From the NCBI RefSeq assembly GCF_000026185.1, contig NC_010695.1, positions 1 through 9,299 of the forward strand: a stretch of DNA of 9,299 bases, in the 5' to 3' direction. Shown in pieces: positions 1 to 6,954 of this stretch. The stretch's first letter is position 1. Each line of letters opens with the position of its first letter. The notes beneath the pieces are model-generated. The model saw only the letters and a program-made list of their open reading frames with translations, was not told where the DNA came from and did no database searches. Position numbers and translations under genes: made by a program. The DNA is from Erwinia tasmaniensis Et1/99. Its GTDB lineage: Bacteria > Pseudomonadota > Gammaproteobacteria > Enterobacterales > Enterobacteriaceae.

Positions 1-954
1 ATGTCTGAGCTGGTAGTTTTTAAAGCTAACGAATTAGCTATGAGTCGCTACGATTTAACCGAGCATGAAACAAAACTGATTTTGTGTTGTGTGGCATTAC
101 TAAATCCAACAGTGGAAAACCCTACAAGAGCAGACCGTACTGTCTCATTCACCTATCAGCAGTATGCAGAGATGATGGGGTTAAAAGCTGATAACGCTTA
201 TCATCGATTAAACAGTGCAACCAGTGAGTTAATGACTCGAACCGTAGAGATCATTTATCCGACTGGAGACGTCTCTAAGAGAATTTTCCAATGGGTTAAT
301 CTGGCTGAGTTTAATCGTAGAACACAATCATTAATCTTAGTTTTTAGTGAAGATATATTGCCCTATCTATTTCAAATAAAGAGATTTATTAAGTATAACC
401 TTGAGCATGTTAAGTCTTTTGAAAATAAATACTCTATGCGCATATATGAATGGCTTTTAAAGGAGCTAACACAAAGGAAAACGCATAAGGCAAATATAGA
501 AATAAGTCTTAAAGACTTTAAGTTCATGTTAATGCTTGATAAAAACTACCCTGAGTTTAAAGAGCTTAATCGCTGGGTTTTGAAGGCTGCTATGAAAGAT
601 ATAAACAGTCATAGCAATATGAATTTATCCATTGAAAAACGAGGCCGGCCCGCAGATACCCTTATATTTCAGGTTGAGTTAGATAAACAGATCGACCTTG
701 TTTCAGAACTTGCGAAGGAATCCATTCCTAGATCGACAAAATCAGCAGCTACTACACCAGAATCTAGTCTACATAGTGGGCTAGGAAAAATATTACACGA
801 TGCGCTCACTGCAAAAATTCAGTTAACCAGTTTTGAAGCTAAATTTTTGAGTGACATGCAAAGCAAATACGACCTGAATGGCTCTTTCTCATGGCTTTCT
901 TCAAAACAACAGACAACCCTTGAGAAAATTTTAGCCAAGTACGGACGACTCTGA
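1..954 (+). CDS. repA: RepA replication initiator, Rep_3 family, pSC101-like
   Basis: This 317-residue protein is the plasmid's replication initiator, a Rep_3 (RepA/RepE/pi type) double winged-helix protein. As monomer it would bind the iterons at 9131-9202 and help open the origin; as dimer it would repress its own promoter. It begins MSELVVFKANELA and contains LEHVKSFENKYSMRIYEWLL near residues 136-155, RGRPADTLIFQVELD near 215-229 and the C-terminal end ILAKYGRL. From memory these match pSC101 RepA (316 residues) almost exactly, while residues about 55-115 in the first winged helix differ clearly. The start agrees with the pSC101 start, and GGGGA at 9292-9296 would be the ribosome binding site if the plasmid is circular. 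GC content is lower than in the mob genes. Family assignment is secure; the close kinship to pSC101 rests on recall. Confidence 0.95.
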   Translation: MSELVVFKANELAMSRYDLTEHETKLILCCVALLNPTVENPTRADRTVSFTYQQYAEMMGLKADNAYHRLNSATSELMTRTVEIIYPTGDVSKRIFQWVNLAEFNRRTQSLILVFSEDILPYLFQIKRFIKYNLEHVKSFENKYSMRIYEWLLKELTQRKTHKANIEISLKDFKFMLMLDKNYPEFKELNRWVLKAAMKDINSHSNMNLSIEKRGRPADTLIFQVELDKQIDLVSELAKESIPRSTKSAATTPESSLHSGLGKILHDALTAKIQLTSFEAKFLSDMQSKYDLNGSFSWLSSKQQTTLEKILAKYGRL

Positions 955-961
955 GGTATCT

Positions 962-1387
962 ATGGCGCTGGTATCTGTAACAGAAGCAGCCAGACTGACT
1001 GGCAAAAACAGAGCAACAATACATCGCTACATTAAGCAAGGGAAACTGTCGCAATCTACAGATGCAACAGGCTCAAAAAAGATAGAAACATCAGAGTTGC
1101 TACGTGTTTTTGGCGCTATCTCTGCATCACCTGCAACGGCGTTGCAATACGACGCAATGCAGCACGATGCAACAGTAGAAAATGAGTTACCTGTTGCAGC
1201 AATGCAACAAAAAATCGCCATGTTAGAACAGCTACTGGAGAGCAAAGATAAGGAAATACAGCGTCAGGATGACCATATCGACAGCCTTAAAAAAGCCATG
1301 CTGCTAATCGAATCCAAACTGCCAGCAACACCAGAATCTGCCACGCAGCCGGTGATGAAAAAATCATGGCAGTTCTGGAAGAAATAG
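962..1387 (+). CDS. Helix-turn-helix/coiled-coil protein downstream of repA
   Basis: This 141-residue protein has an N-terminal MerR/excisionase-like helix-turn-helix (residues about 3-50, VSVTEAARLTGKNRATIHRY then a GSKKIETSELLRVFG wing region). A low-complexity linker follows, then a predicted coiled coil at about 80-117 and a basic aromatic tail, KKSWQFWKK. Small genes of this type often follow Rep_3 genes and are annotated as plasmid replication DNA-binding or KfrA-like proteins; a role in copy control or stability is inferred, not shown. It starts 7 bases after the repA stop. GAGG at 953-956 overlaps that stop, so translation is probably coupled to repA. A perfect hairpin begins 3 bases after its own stop. 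It could also be an entry-exclusion or partition accessory factor. Confidence 0.85.
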   Translation: MALVSVTEAARLTGKNRATIHRYIKQGKLSQSTDATGSKKIETSELLRVFGAISASPATALQYDAMQHDATVENELPVAAMQQKIAMLEQLLESKDKEIQRQDDHIDSLKKAMLLIESKLPATPESATQPVMKKSWQFWKK

Positions 1388-1389
1388 CT

Positions 1390-1415
1390 GTTTCAGCCGG
1401 CAAACCGGCTGAAAC
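1390..1415 (+). terminator. Strong hairpin after the rep operon, possible terminator
   Basis: A perfect 11-bp stem (GTTTCAGCCGG at 1390-1400, CCGGCTGAAAC at 1405-1415) with loop CAAA starts 3 bases after the preceding stop codon. No T-run follows (CGGATCC comes next), so this is not a classical intrinsic terminator. It may stabilise the mRNA end, act in Rho-dependent ending, or belong to the accessory DNA of the Xer site downstream. Confidence 0.5.
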
Positions 1416-1438
1416 CGGATCCGCGATTCTGATAACAA

Positions 1439-1525
1439 GCCGGCAACACCAAAACAGCCCGTTTTTGGCCGGCAACACCCGCGCTTTTGGACGTTCCGGC
1501 GGGTTTTGGCGATGAGTGGTGTTGC
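1439..1525. repeat. GCCGGCAACACC repeats beside the Xer site
   Basis: GCCGGCAACACC occurs twice in direct orientation (1439-1450 and 1468-1479, 29 bases apart). Its core GCAACACC appears inverted as GGTGTTGC at 1518-1525, ending 3 bases before the Xer core. The stretch lies on the XerC-arm side, where cer and psi carry their PepA/ArgR or PepA/ArcA accessory sequences. Accessory function is inferred. I see no clear ArgR or ArcA consensus. A weak hairpin, ACCCGC 1477-1482 with GCGGGT 1499-1504 followed by TTT, overlaps it. Confidence 0.5.
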
Positions 1526-1528
1526 AGT

Positions 1529-1556
1529 GGTGCGCGCAAGAACTCTTATGTTAAAT
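1529..1556 (+). other. psi/dif-like XerC/XerD recombination site
   Basis: The 28-bp core has an XerC-type arm GGTGCGCGCAA (1529-1539), a 6-bp central region GAACTC (1540-1545) and an XerD-type arm TTATGTTAAAT (1546-1556). As I recall, the left arm equals that of pSC101 psi and the right arm equals that of E. coli dif. The 6-bp spacer is the psi/dif class rather than the 8-bp cer class. The expected role is conversion of plasmid multimers to monomers by the host XerCD recombinase. No plasmid recombinase gene is present, consistent with reliance on host XerCD. Confidence 0.87.
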
Positions 1557-1673
1557 ACTACCTGTTTGGGTGTATTTTTCCGCAACTGTATCCAGTGTAA
1601 TCGTTGTCAGGTTCCAGCATCGGACGCGATACCTTAGAATCATTTCAATCTCTAACAGTCATAAGGCCATGAC
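1557..1673 (+). promoter_or_regulatory. Leader and probable promoter region of the mod-res operon
   Basis: The operon promoter should lie here, because a hairpin and the Xer site separate mod from the rep operon. Good -10 hexamers are TGTAAT (1596-1601) and TAGAAT (1635-1640), but neither has a convincing -35 at proper spacing. TTGTCA at 1604-1609 has only a weak partner, GATACC, at 1628-1633. I cannot choose among them. The ribosome binding site AAGG (1663-1666) lies 7 bases before the mod ATG and supports that start. Confidence 0.35.
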
Positions 1674-3665
1674 ATGCAGACCGAATTAATCAAAGAACTG
1701 AACAAGGTTTTAAAAGCATTTCCTCAATTCTGGAACGGGGATAAGTTGCACCGCTCAATGGTGAGTGAAGCTATCAGTAAAAAGCAGCCAGATCTAATCA
1801 AGGCATTGGTCACTAACGAAAAAATAAAATCCGTTTATGGAACTGATGTTGATGGGGTTTTAATTTTTGATTTTGACAAGCTGCGCAGCCTTCTTAAATA
1901 CAAAGAATACTGGAATAATAGTTTCACAAAATATCGTAACAAAGTGGGTTTGTCGAGCGAAGGGAAATATCTTGATTACAGTTCAGATGTAGTTCTTGAC
2001 TTTCCCTTCAAAGATTGTTTTCTTGAAGGTGGAATGACAAAAGAAGACTGTGGTAAAAATGAGATTTATTATAATGAAAATATAGCAGCCGATGAAATAG
2101 ATAGATTATTTTCACCTAAAGCCTTAGTAAAAACAGCACGTTATGATAAAAACGGAAAGAGTTCAAAGATAACAAAAATTAGCGTTGATGATAATTTAAT
2201 CATCAAAGGAAATAATCTTATTGCGCTTAATTTACTCAAGTTAACTCACAAAGAAAAAGTAAAGCTAATTTACATTGACCCTCCATACAATACAGGTTCG
2301 GATGGGTTCAAATATAATGATAAGTTCAACCATTCAACATGGTTGACTTTCATTAAAAATAGGCTGGAGTCTGCTAAGGAGCTATTGAGTGATGACGCAT
2401 TCATATGCTGCCATATTGACGACTCAGAAAGTCATTATTTAAAAGTTCTTATGGATATGGTTTTTGGCGCTGATAATTATATCAACACATTCTATATCCA
2501 AGTACGCTATGCGAACAAAACATTAAAGCAAGACATGAGCTTTCACAAACAGATTGAGCAGGTTCATATATATAGAAAAAGTAATAAGGCAGAACCAAAC
2601 CTAAATGAGACAGAAAAAGGGTTCGAAAAATACACACATTACATTGAAGAGTTAAAAGATGGAAAAGAGATGGTTTTAGGCGGAAAAAAAACCATCATAT
2701 TTGATGAGAGTTCATATAGGGTATTGAAAAAAGAACCTTCTGAGATTGGGCTAAAGGAAATATGGGCAACTGGTTCTATCTTAGATGGCAATTCCTCCGG
2801 TCGTTTTTTTAGGGATTTCCTAAGCGACAGGAAGAAAACAGATGGGTTGGGTGTGTTATATAAAGTCTATGGAATCGGTGATGATGGATTTGATTATAGA
2901 TACTTTACCGGACCCAAAAAAGAAAGTGCAACAAAGGGAAAGTACTACCAAGGAGTACCCACAGCTCAATTAAATAACAAGAACGCCCAAAACACCACCC
3001 CAATAGAAAATTTTTATGATTTAGCATCATATTTTGGAAACTGTAGACATGAGGGAGGTGTTGAGCTTCGAAGTGGAAAAAAACCAGAATTTTTGTTAAA
3101 AACAATAATAAATCACTTTTCTAACCAGAATGATTTAATTCTTGATTTTCATTTGGGTAGTGCCACAACTTGTGCCGTCGCACACAAAATGGGGCGTAGG
3201 TATATTGGCATAGAACAAATGGACTATATAAAGGATATTTGCATACCTAGAATGGTGAACGTTATAAATGGTGATAAAACTGGTATTTCAAAAGACGTGG
3301 GATGGCAGGGAGGAGGCGGTTTTATCTACACCGAGCTGATGGAACTGAACGCCTACTTCGTTCATGAAATCCAGAAAGCACAGTCCACAGAAGAGCTGGA
3401 AAAACTCTTTGCCGTGATGAAAATAGAGGCGCATCTCAACTATCAGGTGGCGCTGGAGAACGTACTCTGCGCTGAATATGAGGTGGACGGCATTTTCCGC
3501 AAAGTCGCGTTCAGCGAACTGGAGCTGCATGAGCAGAAGCAGCTCCTGATTGAAATCCTCGATAAAAATCAGCTTTACGTGAACGCTTCCGATATGGATG
3601 ACAGCGACCTGAACATCTCAGAGAGCGATAAAGCCTTTACCCGCAGCTTCTACGGAATGGAGTAA
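1674..3665 (+). CDS. mod: Type III restriction-modification DNA methyltransferase (Mod)
   Basis: This 663-residue protein is the modification and specificity subunit of a type III system, transferring a methyl group from S-adenosylmethionine, most likely to adenine N6. The N-terminal part (about 1-90) resembles the type III methylase N-domain. Catalytic motif IV is DPPYN at residues 202-206. The region between it and motif I would hold the target recognition domain. Motif I is DFHLGSATT at 491-499, followed by MGRRYIGIEQ. Motif IV before motif I is the beta-class order seen in EcoP1I and EcoP15I Mod. The usual GSG of motif I reads GSA here. Composition changes abruptly near base 3300 (residue about 542): upstream lines run near 32-42% GC, downstream lines near 43-55%. 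The recognition sequence cannot be read from the protein. The res gene follows 4 bases later. Confidence 0.95.
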   Translation: MQTELIKELNKVLKAFPQFWNGDKLHRSMVSEAISKKQPDLIKALVTNEKIKSVYGTDVDGVLIFDFDKLRSLLKYKEYWNNSFTKYRNKVGLSSEGKYLDYSSDVVLDFPFKDCFLEGGMTKEDCGKNEIYYNENIAADEIDRLFSPKALVKTARYDKNGKSSKITKISVDDNLIIKGNNLIALNLLKLTHKEKVKLIYIDPPYNTGSDGFKYNDKFNHSTWLTFIKNRLESAKELLSDDAFICCHIDDSESHYLKVLMDMVFGADNYINTFYIQVRYANKTLKQDMSFHKQIEQVHIYRKSNKAEPNLNETEKGFEKYTHYIEELKDGKEMVLGGKKTIIFDESSYRVLKKEPSEIGLKEIWATGSILDGNSSGRFFRDFLSDRKKTDGLGVLYKVYGIGDDGFDYRYFTGPKKESATKGKYYQGVPTAQLNNKNAQNTTPIENFYDLASYFGNCRHEGGVELRSGKKPEFLLKTIINHFSNQNDLILDFHLGSATTCAVAHKMGRRYIGIEQMDYIKDICIPRMVNVINGDKTGISKDVGWQGGGGFIYTELMELNAYFVHEIQKAQSTEELEKLFAVMKIEAHLNYQVALENVLCAEYEVDGIFRKVAFSELELHEQKQLLIEILDKNQLYVNASDMDDSDLNISESDKAFTRSFYGME

Positions 3666-3669
3666 CGGC

Positions 3670-6306
3670 ATGGCGAAGACACCGAAGTCAGCCGGCAGCG
3701 AGAAGCTGCTGTTTAACAAACTGAAGCAGTTTGATGAACCGGGTCTGTTCCATGACCACTATGAGACACCGGGCTACGTTCAGGAAAACCTGAAGGATGC
3801 CCTGCGCCCGTACCAGCACGGGGCGCTGCGCTACCTGCATTACACGCAGCGCAAACGTGAAGAGGCGCTGCTGCATTACCGGCATCTGCTGTTTCACATG
3901 GCAACTGGTGCCGGAAAGACGATGGTGATGGCGGGGACGATACTCTATCTGTTTAAAGAGTACGGGTATCAGAACTTCATCTTCTTCGTACATACCGACG
4001 CGATTATCCAGAAAACCCGTGAGAACCTGCTTAACCCGCAGTCGCCGAAGTACCTGTTCAGTCAGGAGCTGGAAATCGACGGGGAAAAAATCACCATCGC
4101 ACCGGTGGAGACGTTCCCGTCTGTGCCTGAACGCAACACGATTTACCTCAAGCTCTCAACCATCCACAAGATGCACGACGAGCTGAACAGCTATCGTGAG
4201 AACAGCATCACCTACGAGGATTTGAAAGAAATCCCATTAGTCCTTCTCGGTGATGAAGCGCATCACTTCAACGCCGGAACGAAAGCGAAAGGCAAGTTGA
4301 AAACCTCACCGGAAAACGAGGAGCAGACCTGGGAAAGCACAATTGAGAACGTCCTCGCTCTGCGACCGGATAACCGCCTGTTCGAGTACACCGCCACCAT
4401 TGACCTGGCGAACAAAGATATCGGGAATAAATACCGTGACAGGGTGGTGTATCAGTATGACCTGAAGCAGTTCATGTCAGACGGTTACTCGAAAAAGGTC
4501 ATGCTGCTGGAAGCGAATCAGAACGACGGCGACAAGATGCTCGATGCCGTGCTGTTAAGCCAGTACCGCAAATTGGTGGCAGCGGATAACGGCATCACCG
4601 GCTTCAAGCCGGTTATTCTGTTCAAGTCGAACAAGATTGCGATATCAAAGGTGAAGCAGGAGGAGTTTTCGCAACTGATTGCGGCAATGACACCTGAGAG
4701 CGTCAGACGCCATATGGCGAATAAAAAAGTCCAGCTCAGCTCTGACACCAGTATCTGGCACAAAGTGATTCAGCGTTACGCTGACAGCGATTTAGTGACG
4801 GTTATAGGGCAGATCCAGGAAGACTTTAACGACTTCAACCTGCTGAACGTCAACAAGTCAGATCTGCTGGAAGAAAACCCCGTTCTGCTGAACACGCTGG
4901 AAAACACCGATAATCCGGTGAGAGCCGTCTTCGCCGTGGCGAAGGTCAACGAAGGCTGGGACGTCCTCAACCTCTACGATATCGTCCGCATCAGCGAGCA
5001 GGCGAGCAGCAGCAAAACCGGCACGGACAGCGAGGCGCAGCTTATCGGGCGCGGTGCGCGTTACTTCCCGTTCATGTATGACGGAAAGCGGAGCTTCACC
5101 CGTCGGTTTGATACCAGCGCAAAGGATTTGAGCGTGCTGGAACAACTGCACTATCACACCATCAATGAGCCGGCGTACATCAAAACGCTGCACGCCTCCC
5201 TTGAGCAGGCGGACATCGACGTGCATCAGGACGGCGGCGGCACGATTGAGCACGCCAGACTGAAAGAGGACTTTAAAAAGTCCGCCGTGTATCAGACCGG
5301 TAGGCTGTACTTTAACGAAGTGGAAGAGATTGAGAGCAGCAGCCGCAACTGGGAAACCTACTCGCTGGAAACGCGCTTTGAGATACCGTATCAGACCGCC
5401 GGTGAGGAGTCGCTGGACAACCTGACGGGCACAACGACTGGGATGACAAAACCTGAACCCCTGATACTGGACGAGCGCTTTTATCGCAAGGCGATGCAGA
5501 GAGTGAGCTTCTACGCCCTGGACAATCTGCAACGATTCTTCCCGAAACTGACCGGTATCCGTGAGTTCATCCGCAGTGACGCCTATCTGGGGAAACTGAT
5601 AATCACCGTCACCGTGCCGCAGTCGCTGGATTTCTCCGCCGTGCCGGCAAAAGAGAAGCTGCACCTGCTGGAAACCGTTCTGCTGCGTCTCTCAGAGAAC
5701 GTGCGCCGCAATGACCAGAAGGTGAAGGGCACGTACCGCTTTATCAGCCAGCCGGTGAAAGAGGTGATTAAAGACTACAGCCTGCACATTGACCCGTCGG
5801 TAGTCATTAACCAGAAAATCACCGCCGCACAGACCATCGGTAAAAAATGGTACGTGTACGATAACGCGATACTGAACCAGCTTGAGCATCGTCTGGTGAA
5901 AACGCTGGAAACCTTTATGCCGAAGCTCAGAGCGCGTTACGACGATATTTACGTGCTGCGTAATGACGAGCAGTCAACGCGCTTTAAGCTCACGGAGTTC
6001 GGCGGCGTGCGCGGCTTTATGCCGGATTTCATCATGATACTGACGCGCAATGCAGATAACGCTTACTGGCAGGTATTCCTTGAGCCGAAAGGGGATGACC
6101 GCCTGCTGGATGACGCCTGGAAAGAAAGGATGCTCGAAACCCTGAATGACAGGGAACGCATTGTGATTGATGAGAATGAGGATGTCAGACTGGTCGGAAT
6201 TAAATTCTTTGCCAACAGCCAGATGGATGCCTTCGTCAGCGACATGCAGAACCGGCTGAACGACGGCGAATCGCTTGAAACCGCCTCGATCTCCCTGCCT
6301 ATGTAA
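3670..6306 (+). CDS. res: Type III restriction endonuclease (Res) helicase-nuclease subunit
   Basis: This 878-residue protein is the ATP-dependent translocation and cleavage subunit; in known type III systems it acts only in complex with Mod. Superfamily 2 helicase motifs are visible in order: Walker A ATGAGKT at 78-84, DEAH box at 195-198, TAT of motif III at 241-243, and QLIGRGAR (motif VI) at 457-464. The C-terminal nuclease has a PD-(D/E)xK signature: PD at 785-786 and EPK at 805-807. All catalytic residues expected for an active enzyme are present, so it appears intact. It is somewhat shorter than EcoP15I Res (about 970). GGAG at 3659-3662 lies 7 bases before the ATG and only 4 bases separate it from mod, so the two form an operon. 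Its GC-rich composition matches the 3' end of mod, not the mod core. Confidence 0.96.
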   Translation: MAKTPKSAGSEKLLFNKLKQFDEPGLFHDHYETPGYVQENLKDALRPYQHGALRYLHYTQRKREEALLHYRHLLFHMATGAGKTMVMAGTILYLFKEYGYQNFIFFVHTDAIIQKTRENLLNPQSPKYLFSQELEIDGEKITIAPVETFPSVPERNTIYLKLSTIHKMHDELNSYRENSITYEDLKEIPLVLLGDEAHHFNAGTKAKGKLKTSPENEEQTWESTIENVLALRPDNRLFEYTATIDLANKDIGNKYRDRVVYQYDLKQFMSDGYSKKVMLLEANQNDGDKMLDAVLLSQYRKLVAADNGITGFKPVILFKSNKIAISKVKQEEFSQLIAAMTPESVRRHMANKKVQLSSDTSIWHKVIQRYADSDLVTVIGQIQEDFNDFNLLNVNKSDLLEENPVLLNTLENTDNPVRAVFAVAKVNEGWDVLNLYDIVRISEQASSSKTGTDSEAQLIGRGARYFPFMYDGKRSFTRRFDTSAKDLSVLEQLHYHTINEPAYIKTLHASLEQADIDVHQDGGGTIEHARLKEDFKKSAVYQTGRLYFNEVEEIESSSRNWETYSLETRFEIPYQTAGEESLDNLTGTTTGMTKPEPLILDERFYRKAMQRVSFYALDNLQRFFPKLTGIREFIRSDAYLGKLIITVTVPQSLDFSAVPAKEKLHLLETVLLRLSENVRRNDQKVKGTYRFISQPVKEVIKDYSLHIDPSVVINQKITAAQTIGKKWYVYDNAILNQLEHRLVKTLETFMPKLRARYDDIYVLRNDEQSTRFKLTEFGGVRGFMPDFIMILTRNADNAYWQVFLEPKGDDRLLDDAWKERMLETLNDRERIVIDENEDVRLVGIKFFANSQMDAFVSDMQNRLNDGESLETASISLPM

Positions 6307-6320
6307 GTCACGACATCAAC

Positions 6321-6350
6321 AAATAACGGAGCGTAATGCTCCGTTATTTT
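6321..6350. terminator. Shared terminator between res and the mob operon
   Basis: A perfect 12-bp stem (AAATAACGGAGC 6321-6332, GCTCCGTTATTT 6338-6349) with loop GTAAT starts 14 bases after the res stop. It is followed on the plus strand by TATTTTTTG, a good intrinsic terminator for res. On the minus strand the stem ends in TTATTTGTTG, so it may also stop mobA-mobB transcription. The mobB stop codon (6349-6351) touches the stem. Confidence 0.9.
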
Positions 6351-6942
6351 ATTTTTTGATAATCATCCAGGTATTCTCTTTATCCCCTTTATCACCATAC
6401 GTAGTGCTAGTGTCCACCTTAACGCAGGGCTTCCCGTCACAACGCGATATATCAGCCAGCGGGGCTTTCTTCTGCCAGACCGCTTCCATCCGTTGCATTT
6501 CAGCAATCCGGCTGTACCCGTCATTCATAAACCACGTCAGTGCCGTCACACTGCAAGCCAGGACGAAGAATATCGTCAGCACAAGATAAATCGCGGACTT
6601 CCACGTATAGCGCGACATTTCACGGCGCATGGCGTTAACGGAGTCATTAGCCGTCTTCACTACCTGATTAAGGGCATTCACGGCGGGCTTCTGCTGCTCA
6701 ATACCGGCTTGTTTTAACTCCTGCGCAACCTGATCCATGGCGGAGATGACGGATTTTCTGACCGTCTCAGTCATATTACCGGACGCACTGTCCAGCTCCC
6801 GAATGACCTTGCTCAATATTTCGCTTTGCCGCTGTAACTGTGCGGAGGCAGCCTGAAACTCCTCAGTCAGCGTGTTCACTCGCTTTTCCAGCGCCTGATG
6901 ATGCCCGATAAGGGCGGCAATCTGTTTAATCTCGTCGCTCAT
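6349..6942 (-). CDS. mobB: MobB-like mobilization protein with one membrane segment
   Basis: This 197-residue protein follows mobA on the same strand. Residues about 1-110 are polar and heptad-like, suggesting a long coiled coil. A single hydrophobic segment at about 116-139 (SAIYLVLTIFFVLACSV and on) would span the inner membrane. The C-terminal 55 residues contain C168 and C173 in a CX4C arrangement. RSF1010 MobB is also a small protein with a membrane segment that aids relaxosome function and contact with the type IV coupling protein; the same role is inferred from position and topology, since sequence similarity is not obvious to me. Minus-strand AGGA lies about 6 bases before the ATG, and 12 bases separate it from the mobA stop. 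The reading frame ends inside the shared terminator. Confidence 0.75.
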   Translation of the reverse strand: MSDEIKQIAALIGHHQALEKRVNTLTEEFQAASAQLQRQSEILSKVIRELDSASGNMTETVRKSVISAMDQVAQELKQAGIEQQKPAVNALNQVVKTANDSVNAMRREMSRYTWKSAIYLVLTIFFVLACSVTALTWFMNDGYSRIAEMQRMEAVWQKKAPLADISRCDGKPCVKVDTSTTYGDKGDKENTWMIIKK

Positions 6943-6954
6943 GTAAAATCCTGT

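Noticed and set aside
2684..2691. A8 tract in mod as a phase-variation switch
   Set aside because: Type III mod genes can be phase variable, but through longer simple repeats; an 8-base run in an AT-rich gene is expected by chance, and the frame is open.
4858..5664. 268-codon open frame on the minus strand within res
   Set aside because: It lies wholly antisense to res, whose motifs are intact on both sides; the translation shows no recognisable domain. Such frames are common opposite GC-rich genes.
1557..6350. Cargo as a pdif module bounded by two Xer sites
   Set aside because: Only one Xer-type core was found; no second XerC/XerD arm pair is visible near the res end or elsewhere in the window.
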